Shown piece by piece: positions 49,160-56,746 of a stretch of DNA of 64,000 nucleotides. Location: positions 135,932 through 199,931 of the forward strand of contig VXRJ01000019.1 in assembly GCA_009838525.1 (NCBI GenBank), given 5' to 3'. The notes beneath the pieces were generated by a model. The model worked only from the letters and a program-made list of their open reading frames with translations. It was not told where the DNA came from and searched no databases. This stretch comes from Acidobacteriota bacterium (lineage in GTDB: Bacteria; Acidobacteriota; Vicinamibacteria; Vicinamibacterales; UBA8438). A program made the translations under genes and the position numbers. The first letter of the stretch is position 1, and each line of letters starts with the position of its first letter.

Positions 49160-49848
49160 AGATTGCGCGCGCCGGGCTGATCGCGCTGTGTGCTGCGGCG
49201 CCCGCTGCGGCTGCACCCGTGGCCGCTGTTGCGGCTGCCGCCGGGGCGGAGTCCGCCGCTGCGGCGGCGCCCGCGGTTGTGCCTGCGGCCGCGGCCGGGG
49301 CCGCCGTCCAGACGACGGTGGTCGAGCCGGTCGAGGTACGCTGTCCACAGGTGCTCGGCGTAGGGGTCACCACCAATGTCCCGTTTTGCGACGTGCTCAT
49401 TCAGTCGGACCCGACGCTGGCCATCACCGTCGTGCTGCCTCCGCGGCGCGGCGAGGCGACGCTCTCGTTCGACCTGCACAACCGCCACACCTACTCGGAG
49501 GATGAGGTGCGGGCGGGCCGCGCGTATACCCGGTACCTGGCCGAGGTGGCGGTCGCCACCGCCACCGGCGACATCCTGGCCCGGCGCTATGTCGTCAGCG
49601 AGTTCCGCAACGCGTCCGACCTCGTCGACCGGGTCGGCGGAGGCGCAGGGCCAGCGGGGCTAAAGGCCCTCGCGCCGGCCGGGGTCGAACGCGTGTTCGT
49701 CCCGATTCCGGCCGGAGTCGAGCGCGTCGTTATCGCCGGGCAGCGCCTCGAGCTGCTCCGGTTCGATCAGACACGCGACGAAGTGCGAACGGTAGGGAGC
49801 GCCATGGCCGTGATCAGCAACGCGCTAGTTGAATACACCGGAAGATAG
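49156..49848 (+). CDS. Secreted hypothetical protein with very Ala-rich N-terminus
   Basis: 230 residues. The first 60 are an Ala/Val/Pro-rich run (MKIARAGLIALCAAAPAAAA at the start) that serves as a long signal peptide and linker. The mature part has a beta-rich look: TLAITVVLPPRRGEATLSFD, HNRHTYSEDEVRAGRAYTRY and VERVVIAGQRLELLRF. Two cysteines flank VLGVGVTTNVPF and might pair. The ATG overlaps folE by 4 bp and the YpdA-like gene follows in 12 bp. No family recognised. Confidence 0.65.
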   Translation: MKIARAGLIALCAAAPAAAAPVAAVAAAAGAESAAAAAPAVVPAAAAGAAVQTTVVEPVEVRCPQVLGVGVTTNVPFCDVLIQSDPTLAITVVLPPRRGEATLSFDLHNRHTYSEDEVRAGRAYTRYLAEVAVATATGDILARRYVVSEFRNASDLVDRVGGGAGPAGLKALAPAGVERVFVPIPAGVERVVIAGQRLELLRFDQTRDEVRTVGSAMAVISNALVEYTGR

Positions 49849-49860
49849 GATGAATGAACC

Positions 49861-50862
49861 GTGCATGACTTGATCATCATCGGCGCCGGCCCGGCCGGCC
49901 TCGCCGCCGCGATCGCGGCAAAGGAGGCGGGTCTCGACACCCGTATCTTCGAGAAGGGCGTACTGGTCAACGCCATCTTCCACTTTCCGCCTCAGATGGT
50001 GTTCTTCACGACGCCGGACCTGCTCGAGATCGGCGGCCTGCCCTTCGTGACCCCGCACGGCAAGCCGACCCGCGACGAGACGCTCCGCTACTACCGGCGC
50101 GTCGTCGACACGTTCGACCTGCAGGTCGACTTCGGCTACCGCGTGACCTCGGTCGAGCCGGGAGCGTCGCCCGACGCGCCGTTCACCGTGCGCACCCGGA
50201 GCGACGAGCATGGCGACCAGGTGTGGCAGGGGCGGACCGTGGTGATCGCGAGCGGCTGCTACGACCACCCGAACCAGCTCGGCATTCCGGGCGAGGACCT
50301 GCCCCACGTCTCGCACTACTACACCGAGCCGCACGAGTTCTACCGGCGGCCGGTGGTCGTCGTCGGCGGCAAGAACTCGGCGGCCGAGGCGGCACTGGAC
50401 CTCTACCGCAGCGGAGCGCACGTGACCCTCGTCCATCGCCGCGCCGTGCTGGGCGATTCCATCAAGTACTGGGTCAAGCCGGACATCGAGAACCGGATCT
50501 CCGAAGGGTCCATCCCGGCCCGCTTCGAAACCCGCGTCGTCGAGATCCGCCCGCACGAGGTGGTCGTGCAGCCCGTCAACGGCGGTCCGACGGAGGTCCT
50601 CCCGGCCGAGGGCGTCTACCTCCTCACCGGTTACCTGGCAGACCTCGACTTCCTCCGCGGCGCCGGGGTCGAAGTCGCCGCCAACAACGTCCCGCGGCAC
50701 GACGCCGAGACCTACGAGACCAACGTCCCCGGGCTCTACCTCGCCGGCGCGGTCGTCGCCGGTGCGAACCGCGGGGAAGTGTTCATCGAGAACGGACGCT
50801 TCCACGGCAAGGTGGTCGTCGACAACATCGCGCGGCGTCTGCGCCAGCCCGCCGGCGCCTGA
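49861..50862 (+). CDS. YpdA-like flavoprotein disulfide reductase
   Basis: A 333-residue FAD/NADPH protein starting at GTG 49861. FAD motif IIGAGPAGLAAAIAAKEAG, VIASGCYDHPNQLGIPGED, NADPH motif VVVVGGKNSAAEAALDLYR and the second FAD motif VPGLYLAGAVVAGAN place it in the YpdA family proposed to reduce bacillithiol disulfide. It has no CxxC, as expected. The Cys that YpdA proteins usually carry in the first glycine-rich loop (GPCG) is Ala here. The physiological substrate may differ. Confidence 0.82.
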   Translation: MHDLIIIGAGPAGLAAAIAAKEAGLDTRIFEKGVLVNAIFHFPPQMVFFTTPDLLEIGGLPFVTPHGKPTRDETLRYYRRVVDTFDLQVDFGYRVTSVEPGASPDAPFTVRTRSDEHGDQVWQGRTVVIASGCYDHPNQLGIPGEDLPHVSHYYTEPHEFYRRPVVVVGGKNSAAEAALDLYRSGAHVTLVHRRAVLGDSIKYWVKPDIENRISEGSIPARFETRVVEIRPHEVVVQPVNGGPTEVLPAEGVYLLTGYLADLDFLRGAGVEVAANNVPRHDAETYETNVPGLYLAGAVVAGANRGEVFIENGRFHGKVVVDNIARRLRQPAGA

Positions 50863-50872
50863 GGAACCGACG

Positions 50873-51472
50873 CTACTCCTCTCCCCCGCCTCGCAGGTGC
50901 TCCAGCACGACCCGCCCCCGCGGGGAGAGTTCGTAGCCGACGCGCAGGCTGCTGGTCAGGCCGAGGTTCTTGAGCTTGCGGATCTGCCGCTTCAGCCAGA
51001 CGCGCTCGCAACCGAGCCGCCGGGCCAGCAGGCTGGAGACGCCCCCCGGCTGGGCCTCTATCGCCTCCAGCGCGCGCCGGGTCCAATGGCCATCCGCGGA
51101 TCCCGCGTCGAGCCGCCGGAGGCAGCGCAGGACCTCCTCGACCTCCGCGTCCGAGAGCGCCGCCTGCTCCCGAAGCGCGTGGCGCGGGTCGGCGCCCCCG
51201 AACGCCACCACGACCCGGTAGAGGCGGCAGCCCTGCCGCGCCGGGAGATCCGCCAGCAGGACGGCGCGTGAGGGGTAGCCTGCCGCCAAGGCGTCGGCAT
51301 CGGAGACGTCGGTCTCGTCCACGGTCGCAACGTCGAGGATGCGCAGCATGCCGACGGCGGTCCGCAGGCTGCCTCCGGCGCGGACGGTCGGCCGGCGCCA
51401 ACGGCGGAAGATCAGCGTGATCTCTCCGCAGACGACGCGCTCGAGCACGGCCATCCGCAACAGCACGGCCAC
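50873..51472 (-). CDS. ASCH-domain protein with C-terminal winged helix
   Basis: About 199 residues from a GTG at 51472 (ATG at 51454 possible). The first 70 residues resemble the ASCH/PUA-like RNA-binding fold: VLERVVCGEITLIFRRWRRP, then VRAGGSLRTAVGMLRILDV. The remainder is helical and ends in a winged helix (VSSLLARRLGCERVWLKRQI, then LTSSLRVGYELSPRGRVVLE). The combination suggests a regulator or RNA-linked modifier. It converges with the YpdA-like gene (10-bp gap) and diverges from the MDR oxidoreductase. The long open frame above 51472 is the shadow of that gene. Confidence 0.65.
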   Translation of the reverse strand: MAVLLRMAVLERVVCGEITLIFRRWRRPTVRAGGSLRTAVGMLRILDVATVDETDVSDADALAAGYPSRAVLLADLPARQGCRLYRVVVAFGGADPRHALREQAALSDAEVEEVLRCLRRLDAGSADGHWTRRALEAIEAQPGGVSSLLARRLGCERVWLKRQIRKLKNLGLTSSLRVGYELSPRGRVVLEHLRGGGEE

Positions 51473-51520
51473 ATAATAGGTCGCTTCACCGCAGCCGTTC
51501 CGGCGTGAAATGATCGGAGG

Positions 51521-52606
51521 ATGCTCGAAGTCACGACACCCGGTCCCATGCGGGCCGTCCGCTGCCACCGCTACTCCGGCCTGGACGAGGCAGGCGCTCC
51601 CGTTTCCACTCCCGACCCGTTGCGCGACGTCCTGTCGCTGGACCAGATCCCGGCCCCGGCGTGCGAGGCGGGCCACGTGCTGCTGCGGACCGCGTTTGCG
51701 GGAGTGCAGTACCCCGACGCGCTCCAGGCGCAGGGCCTCTACCAGAGCAAGCCCGGCCTCCCCTACGTGCCGGGCATGGACGCGGCTGGAACGGTGGCGG
51801 AGGTGGGAGCCGGAGTCGAGCACGTCCGGCCCGGCGACCGGGCGATCGCGCAGGCGAGCATCGGCTGTCTCGCGGAGGTCGTCAAGGCGCCGGCCGCGTC
51901 GGTGTGGAAGGCGCCGGACGAGGTGCCGCTGGAGCGATGCGCCAACCTGGGACGGAACTACTTCCCCGCCTACCACTCGCTGAGGGTGCTGGGCGAGGTC
52001 GAGCCCGGCAGCCTCGTGCTGGTCGACGGCGCGTCGGGCGGCGTCGGCCTGGCCGCCATCGAGCTTGCCAAGGCGATGGGCGCGCAGGTCATCGCCGGCG
52101 TCAGCACGCCCGAAAAACAGGCGGCGCCGACCGCGGCGGGGGCCGACCGGGTGCTCTGCTACGGGCGCGACCGACGGAGCTTCCGTCAGTTCAAGGGCGC
52201 CGTCCGGCAGGCCGCGGCCGAGCTGGGCCATCCGCAAGGCGTCGACGTGGTGGTCGACATGGTGCAGGGCGAGTTGTTCGAGGCGGCGCTGGTCTCGGCC
52301 ATCCGCCCCCTCGGCCGCATCTGCCTCGTCGGGTTCACGGCCGGGCAGCGGCCGATCCGGCCGGGGCTGCTGCTCATCAAGCAGGCGGTTGTCGTCGGCA
52401 GCATGTGGTCCGGCTGGGCGCACGCCCATCCCGAGGGGCACCAGCGGAACGTCGCCGAGATCCTTGACTTCATGGCGACGGGGGCAATCACGCCGCGGGC
52501 GGACCGCATCTTCTCTCTCGACCGGTTCATCGAGGCCTTCGAACTCTTCGAGCGCAACGAGGGCCGCGGCAACACGGTGGTCCGCTTCACCGACCCGTCC
52601 GACTGA
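51521..52606 (+). CDS. NADPH:quinone oxidoreductase-like MDR family enzyme
   Basis: A 361-residue medium-chain dehydrogenase/reductase without the catalytic zinc ligands. Motifs: [60 protein letters not shown] (NADPH-binding) and ADRVLCYG. This matches zinc-less quinone reductase-type MDRs. An internal ATG at 51548 is another possible start. A second copy of the same gene, missing two internal blocks, lies at 54272-54577 in the same orientation. Confidence 0.88.
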   Translation: MLEVTTPGPMRAVRCHRYSGLDEAGAPVSTPDPLRDVLSLDQIPAPACEAGHVLLRTAFAGVQYPDALQAQGLYQSKPGLPYVPGMDAAGTVAEVGAGVEHVRPGDRAIAQASIGCLAEVVKAPAASVWKAPDEVPLERCANLGRNYFPAYHSLRVLGEVEPGSLVLVDGASGGVGLAAIELAKAMGAQVIAGVSTPEKQAAPTAAGADRVLCYGRDRRSFRQFKGAVRQAAAELGHPQGVDVVVDMVQGELFEAALVSAIRPLGRICLVGFTAGQRPIRPGLLLIKQAVVVGSMWSGWAHAHPEGHQRNVAEILDFMATGAITPRADRIFSLDRFIEAFELFERNEGRGNTVVRFTDPSD

Positions 52607-52665
52607 TTGTTCTTTCGGGCCCGTTACGGTTCAAGTGCCGTAGGTGATCTTCCCTGGCCCGGGAG

Positions 52666-53055
52666 TCACCCCGCGGGCTTGTCGGCATCGAAGATCGAGA
52701 CGCCGCAAGGCGCGGTGAATTCACTTGCCGCGAGATTCCCCGTGTTTACCGTACCGGCCGGTTCGAAGCACAGAACATAGGCGTCCTCCATCGCAGAAGT
52801 ACGGTGCTCGACGCCACGGGGCACCAGGACGCACTCTCCCTCTTGCATGTCTACTCGCCGGTCGCGGAACTCGACCGAGAACCGTCCCTTCCACACCAGA
52901 AAGAACTCGTCGGCATCCTCGTGGTGGTGCCAAGGGAAGACGCCCTTCACCCGGATGAGCTTGACCTCCTGCCCATTCAGGGTGGCAATGACGCGCGGGC
53001 GCCACGCTTCGTTCAGCCGGCTACAGCTTTCGTCCACACTGATCTTCGTTGTCAT
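52666..53055 (-). CDS. Cupin domain protein
   Basis: A 129-residue single-domain cupin from the ATG at 53055. The first motif is FPWHHHEDADEFFLVWKGRF, containing the metal-binding HxHxxxxE pattern with an extra His. The second is GVEHRTSAMEDAYVLCFEPA with the final His. Metal binding is likely; the reaction is unknown (isomerase, dioxygenase or sensor). It converges with the MDR gene and lies in the lower-GC patch. The ORF upstream of 53055 is less convincing. Confidence 0.8.
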   Translation of the reverse strand: MTTKISVDESCSRLNEAWRPRVIATLNGQEVKLIRVKGVFPWHHHEDADEFFLVWKGRFSVEFRDRRVDMQEGECVLVPRGVEHRTSAMEDAYVLCFEPAGTVNTGNLAASEFTAPCGVSIFDADKPAG

Positions 53056-53120
53056 GCGGCCCACCCTCTTCGAGACTGTCCTCAATGTCGCGACCGCTGG
53101 ATAGCCCCTGGTCGCGGCTG

Positions 53121-53948
53121 TCAGGTCTGTTTCAGGCCTGACACGAGTGCGTATCCCCTCCGCCAGTATTCACCGTAACCGGCCACGTAGTGATGGCTAA
53201 CCCGCCCCACCAATCCACTGGCATGCTCGAAGTTCTTTCGCCAGTCACTGTTCTGCAGCCCCGCACCGAACCATCCAAGTGCTAGCAGATCGACACGTTC
53301 TTCGTCACTCAATGCGCCGATCATGTCGACGAGCCGCCTGGAGGAAGGTGAGTCCGCCATCAAGTCCAAGTCCTCGGGCGTCAAGGCCGGCGGCATCGTG
53401 CTTTGGCCGCGAAGGGAAGCGATAACGTGCTCATCCGTGGCGGCAGAGACGTCATAAGCATCGCTCAGCATCTCGACCTTCTCTCGACTGATGACCAGAG
53501 CAGTCGCCGCCGCCGTGATCGTTTCGGCCACGCCTGGCGCACCGATGTATCTCACATCCGCGCCCGGCATATGCTCGGCGATCTTCCTGGCGAACCGTTT
53601 GTCGGCCGTGACTAGCGCCGACGCTGTCGCCTCTGCGCACGCCAAGTAGAGGCAGTCGTAGACCGGATGGTCAATAGCGGTGGCAATCTGCGCCGCGTGT
53701 TCAACGAGTTGGCCATAGGGATGCAGTGTGACGTTATCCCGGAGCCGCGCCAGCTCGTCGAAGTACGGCTGCGGGTCGTCGATCTCCCCCGTGCGAGCCT
53801 TCTTCCAGATGGTGTTCGCGAACTCGGCGAGCAGGATTTCGGGAGCGTGCAGACCCAGCCTGTGGGACAGCAGGCGGCGAGCCTTGTCGCGAAGCGGTTC
53901 CTCCACGAACCACTTCACGACAATGCTGGCGTCGACGGTCAGATTCAC
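53121..53948 (-). CDS. PIN-domain (VapC-like) toxin fused to a DUF3775-like domain
   Basis: A 275-residue protein, about twice the length of VapC. Residues 1-135 are a PIN RNase: MNLTVDASIVVKWFVEE (first Asp), HAPEILLAEFANTIWKKA (Glu), and PVYDCLYLACAEATASALVTADKRFA with the closing acidic residues. From about 155 a second domain (LVISREKVEMLSDAYDV, DMIGALSDEERVDLLALGWF, GLVGRVSHHYVAGYGEYWRR) resembles DUF3775. Its start overlaps the antitoxin stop by 4 bp. Expected action: RNA cleavage when released. The role of the second domain is unknown. Confidence 0.82.
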   Translation of the reverse strand: MNLTVDASIVVKWFVEEPLRDKARRLLSHRLGLHAPEILLAEFANTIWKKARTGEIDDPQPYFDELARLRDNVTLHPYGQLVEHAAQIATAIDHPVYDCLYLACAEATASALVTADKRFARKIAEHMPGADVRYIGAPGVAETITAAATALVISREKVEMLSDAYDVSAATDEHVIASLRGQSTMPPALTPEDLDLMADSPSSRRLVDMIGALSDEERVDLLALGWFGAGLQNSDWRKNFEHASGLVGRVSHHYVAGYGEYWRRGYALVSGLKQT

Positions 53949-54181
53949 CGGTCCCGATCAGCCCGCAGCAGCGTAACGCTGTCGGACTGCGGAGTACCGG
54001 CAGTTGCGGACGCGAGCCACTTTGTCCGCTCTCGAAACTCCGCCATGCGAGAGCGACGGTCTGTGTGGTCCGCCAGCACGTGGCGAACCTCGCCTTCCAG
54101 CGAACGTTGATTCGCCTGGGCCTGGGCCTTGAGCTTGTCGATTACCCGATCGTCGAGGTTGCGTATGGTCAGAGTACCCAT
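53945..54181 (-). CDS. VapB/FitA-type ribbon-helix-helix antitoxin
   Basis: A 78-residue protein from the ATG at 54181. The N-terminus MGTLTIRNLDDRVIDKLKAQ, then RSLEGEVRHVLADHTD, matches Arc/FitA-like DNA-binding ribbon-helix-helix antitoxins. The C-terminus would neutralise the PIN domain encoded immediately downstream (ATGA overlap). A perfect 8-bp palindrome TGCTAGCA at 54205-54212 just upstream could be part of its autoregulatory operator. Longer starts in the same frame run into the duplicated MDR upstream region and are rejected. Confidence 0.85.
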   Translation of the reverse strand: MGTLTIRNLDDRVIDKLKAQAQANQRSLEGEVRHVLADHTDRRSRMAEFRERTKWLASATAGTPQSDSVTLLRADRDR

Positions 54182-54271
54182 GGAGCCACCAAGTGCAGTC
54201 ACTATGCTAGCACGATGGCAGTGTAGAATCCGCGACGAGTTGCGCCGATTCTCGCGTGAGATGATCGGGGG

Positions 54272-54577
54272 ATGCCTGTAGTCACGACACCCGATCCCAT
54301 GCGGGCCATCCGCTGCCACCGCTACTCCGGTCTGGAAGAGGCGGGCGCTCCCGTTGCCACCCCCGACCCGCTGCGCGAGGCCTGGCCGCCATCGAGCTTG
54401 CCAAGGCGATGGACGCGCAGGTGATCGCCGGCGTCAGCACGCCCGAGAAGCAGGCGTCCCCAACCGCGGCGGGGGCCGATCGAGTGCTCTGCTACGGGCG
54501 CGACCGACGGAGCTTCCGAGCTCTTCGAACGCAACGAGGGCCGCGGCAACACGGTGGTCCGCTTCGCCGACCCGTAG
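54272..54577 (+). pseudogene. Second, internally deleted copy of the MDR oxidoreductase gene
   Basis: This stretch matches the MDR gene at 51521-52606 in three collinear blocks: its first ~105 bases (to about 54378), a block joined to the equivalent of about 52046-52185, and the last ~65 bases before the stop (equivalent of 52542 onward). About 418 and 356 bases are missing at the two junctions. The first junction shifts the frame, and a stop follows. Similarity includes 20 bases upstream of the ATG (GATCGGRGGATGC). By eye the copies are about 90% identical. Non-functional as an enzyme. Confidence 0.88.
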
Positions 54578-54634
54578 CCGGACAGGACTTACTGCCTGTC
54601 GGGCTCGGCGTAACCCGGATAGGTCGGACGGAGG

Positions 54635-55033
54635 ATGTGGATGCAGACGGTGCGTCTAGCGGACGGCAAGGCGGTCCTCGCCCCAGACGGTTCGCGGATT
54701 CGCGAACTGGTCACGGTACCGGGCGGCAGCATGGTGCATTGCACGCTGCCAAAGGGTGCTGTCACGATAGCGGTCGTCCACGCCACGGTCGACGAGCTTT
54801 GGTACGTCCTCGCCGGGAAGGGGCAAGTCTGGCGACGGCGTGAGGACGCCGAATCAGTGATCGACGTCGAGCCGGGTATCTCTCTGAGCATCGAGTGCGG
54901 AACGCACTTCCAGTTCCGCAGCACTGGCAACCAAGACCTCCAGTTGGTGATTGTCACCATGCCGCCGTGGCCCGGTGCGGAAGAGGCTCGCCGCGTGAGC
55001 GACCACTGGGCGGTCACGAGCGGGGTGGACTAG
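54635..55033 (+). CDS. Cupin domain protein
   Basis: A 132-residue single-domain cupin (ATG 54635; ATG 54641 also possible). First motif region: VVHATVDELWYVLAGKGQVW, second: GISLSIECGTHFQFRSTGNQ. The histidine pattern is sparse (HATVDE gives one His and the Glu), so metal binding is less certain than for the cupin at 52666. The end (MPPWPGAEEARRV) is typical of small cupins annotated as sugar-isomerase-like. It follows the broken MDR copy and is read in the same direction. Confidence 0.75.
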   Translation: MWMQTVRLADGKAVLAPDGSRIRELVTVPGGSMVHCTLPKGAVTIAVVHATVDELWYVLAGKGQVWRRREDAESVIDVEPGISLSIECGTHFQFRSTGNQDLQLVIVTMPPWPGAEEARRVSDHWAVTSGVD

Positions 55034-55095
55034 CGCCGCACTTCCGGTGAGACGGCAGACATGCCGCGAGATTGCCCAACGAAAAGGGCAGCAGG

Positions 55096-55365
55096 CTATG
55101 CCACGACCCGTTCTTGGCGAATACGTTCCTGTGCCAAGTCGTACTGCGCTTGCCGGCGCACCCAGAACGCCGCGTTGCTCCAACCGATGCGTTCTAGGGC
55201 AAGCGCCATTGCAGGCGAAACGCCGGTGCGACCGTTCAACAAGCGTGAGAAGGTCTGCCGCGTGCAGCCCAGCTTCTCGGCCGCCTCGGTCACCGTCCAG
55301 CCTTCGGCCGCCAGTGCATCTCGGAGACTCTCTCCCGGGTGGGTCGGGTCGTACATCGTCGGCAT
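55096..55365 (-). CDS. higA: HigA-type antitoxin (XRE/HTH)
   Basis: An 89-residue helix-turn-helix protein of the HigA/VapI family: HPGESLRDALAAEGWTVTEA, then KLGCTRQTFSRLLNGRTGVS as the recognition helix region, then MALALERIGWSNAAFWVRRQ. It is 10 bp downstream of the HigB-like frame, the toxin-first order typical of higBA. It would bind the toxin and repress its own promoter. Confidence 0.9.
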   Translation of the reverse strand: MPTMYDPTHPGESLRDALAAEGWTVTEAAEKLGCTRQTFSRLLNGRTGVSPAMALALERIGWSNAAFWVRRQAQYDLAQERIRQERVVA

Positions 55366-55375
55366 CGTGCCCCCT

Positions 55376-55648
55376 CTAGTGGTAGTCGACCAAGGTCACG
55401 CCAACCGGCACGCCATCCTCGAAACGAAACACGATGCGCCAGTTTCCGGAAACTCTCACACTCCATTGGCCGCGGCGGTCGCCAGTCAGCGGGTGCAGAC
55501 GATAGCCGGGCAAGTTCATGTCTCCGGGCACCACGGCTGCGTCCAAGTCCGACAGGATCCGTCGGATCCTCGGTACCAGCGACGCGGGGAGGCGACGGGC
55601 ATCCCCCCGCTCGTAGAACGCCAGGAGCCCCTTGTGAACGACTTGGAT
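55376..55648 (-). CDS. HigB/RelE-type toxin frame without a canonical start codon
   Basis: An uninterrupted frame ending at 55376 encodes a HigB-type killer toxin: VHKGLLAFYERGDARRLP, GDMNLPGYRLHPLTGDRRGQ, SVRVSGNWRIVFRFEDG and the closing LVDYH. Homology begins at about 55648 (ATC), near the usual N-terminus. No ATG, GTG or TTG lies in this frame between the upstream stop and the conserved region. An ATG at 55671 is in another frame and would need a one-base change to read in. The toxin may therefore be silenced or start at a rare codon. The higA partner is intact. Confidence 0.6.
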   Translation of the reverse strand: MQVVHKGLLAFYERGDARRLPASLVPRIRRILSDLDAAVVPGDMNLPGYRLHPLTGDRRGQWSVRVSGNWRIVFRFEDGVPVGVTLVDYH

Positions 55649-55721
55649 ATCGTTACTGTAACACGATGCATGACGTGTGACACAGGAGATTCACGTCAAG
55701 TCAATCGATAGCCAGTGGAAC

Positions 55722-55751
55722 ATGACGCCCTCTCACCGAGGCAACTAGAAT
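55722..55751 (+). promoter_or_regulatory. Possible promoter of the ABC exporter operon
   Basis: ATGACG (55722-55727, 4/6 to -35) and TAGAAT (55746-55751, 5/6 to -10) are 18 bases apart, about 52 bases before the GTG of the first ABC gene. There is no other convincing pair in this gap. Confidence 0.4.
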
Positions 55752-55803
55752 GGACTGAACACAGCCAGCGTTCGACCCGTCGAACCCTCTGGAAGCTCCC
55801 ACA

Positions 55804-56739
55804 GTGACCACCGCACCGGAGCCAGTAGCTCGCCTTGACGGCGTCACCATCACCTACGGACGCCAGCGCGCGCTCGACAATGTCGACGCCACCTTTCCGC
55901 CCGGCGCGGTCGGCCTGCTCGGGCCGAACGGCGCGGGCAAGAGCACGCTGCTGAAGGCGCTGCTCGGTTTCGTTCCTCCCGACGGGGGCGCGGGAAGCCT
56001 GTCGGTGTTCGACCTCGACGTCACCGAACGCTCCCTCGAGATCCGCGCGCGCCTCGGCTACATGCCGGAATCGGACGCGCACTTTCCCGGCCTGAACGCC
56101 ATCGCGTTCACCGCCTGCTGCGGCGAGCTGGCCGGCCTGCCGCCCGCCGATGCGATGCAGCGGGCGCATGCCGTGCTGCAGTACGTCGGCCTCGGCGAGG
56201 CGCGCTACCGTATGGTCGACACCTACTCGGCCGGCATGAAGCAGCGGATCAAGCTGGCGCAGGCGCTCGTCCACGACCCCGATCTGCTCTTCCTCGACGA
56301 GCCGACGAACGGCATGGACCCGAAGGGGCGCGCCGAGATGCTCGATCTGATTCGCGACCTCGCCCAGCGGAAGGGCGTGAACGTCATCGTCTCGTCGCAC
56401 GTTCTCCCGGATGTCGAGGCGGCGTGCGACAACGTGGTGGTGCTGCACGAGGGCCGCGTCGTCGCGGCCGGGCCGATCGCGGAGCTCAAGGGAGACGACC
56501 GGCAGGCGTTCGAGGTGCGGATCAAGGGAGACGCGGACCGCTTCGTGGAGACATTGCGCGCGGCCGGCGCCGAGTGCCACCCGTCGGACGACAACCTCCT
56601 CCGGGTCCTCATCGGGGACGGCCGCTCGGCCCGCGATCTCTTCGCCCTCGCCGTGCAGGCCGACGTGCAGGTCCGGCACCTGCAGCCGAGCGTGCAGACC
56701 CTGGAGGAGGTCTTCGCCCGCGCCGTCGGAGAGTCCTGA
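55804..56739 (+). CDS. ABC transporter ATP-binding protein (first ATPase)
   Basis: A 311-residue ABC ATPase from GTG 55804. Walker A is GLLGPNGAGKSTLLKALLG, the signature is TYSAGMKQRIKLAQALVHDP (SAGMK in place of LSGGQ, as in ABC-2 exporters), and Walker B is LLFLDEPTNGMDPKGRAEML. The C-terminal 80 residues (FEVRIKGDADRFVETLRAAG) are the usual regulatory extension. It precedes its permease by 7 bp. Substrate unknown; by class it is an exporter or a lipid/antibiotic pump. Confidence 0.92.
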   Translation: MTTAPEPVARLDGVTITYGRQRALDNVDATFPPGAVGLLGPNGAGKSTLLKALLGFVPPDGGAGSLSVFDLDVTERSLEIRARLGYMPESDAHFPGLNAIAFTACCGELAGLPPADAMQRAHAVLQYVGLGEARYRMVDTYSAGMKQRIKLAQALVHDPDLLFLDEPTNGMDPKGRAEMLDLIRDLAQRKGVNVIVSSHVLPDVEAACDNVVVLHEGRVVAAGPIAELKGDDRQAFEVRIKGDADRFVETLRAAGAECHPSDDNLLRVLIGDGRSARDLFALAVQADVQVRHLQPSVQTLEEVFARAVGES

Positions 56740-56746
56740 TCCCGCC

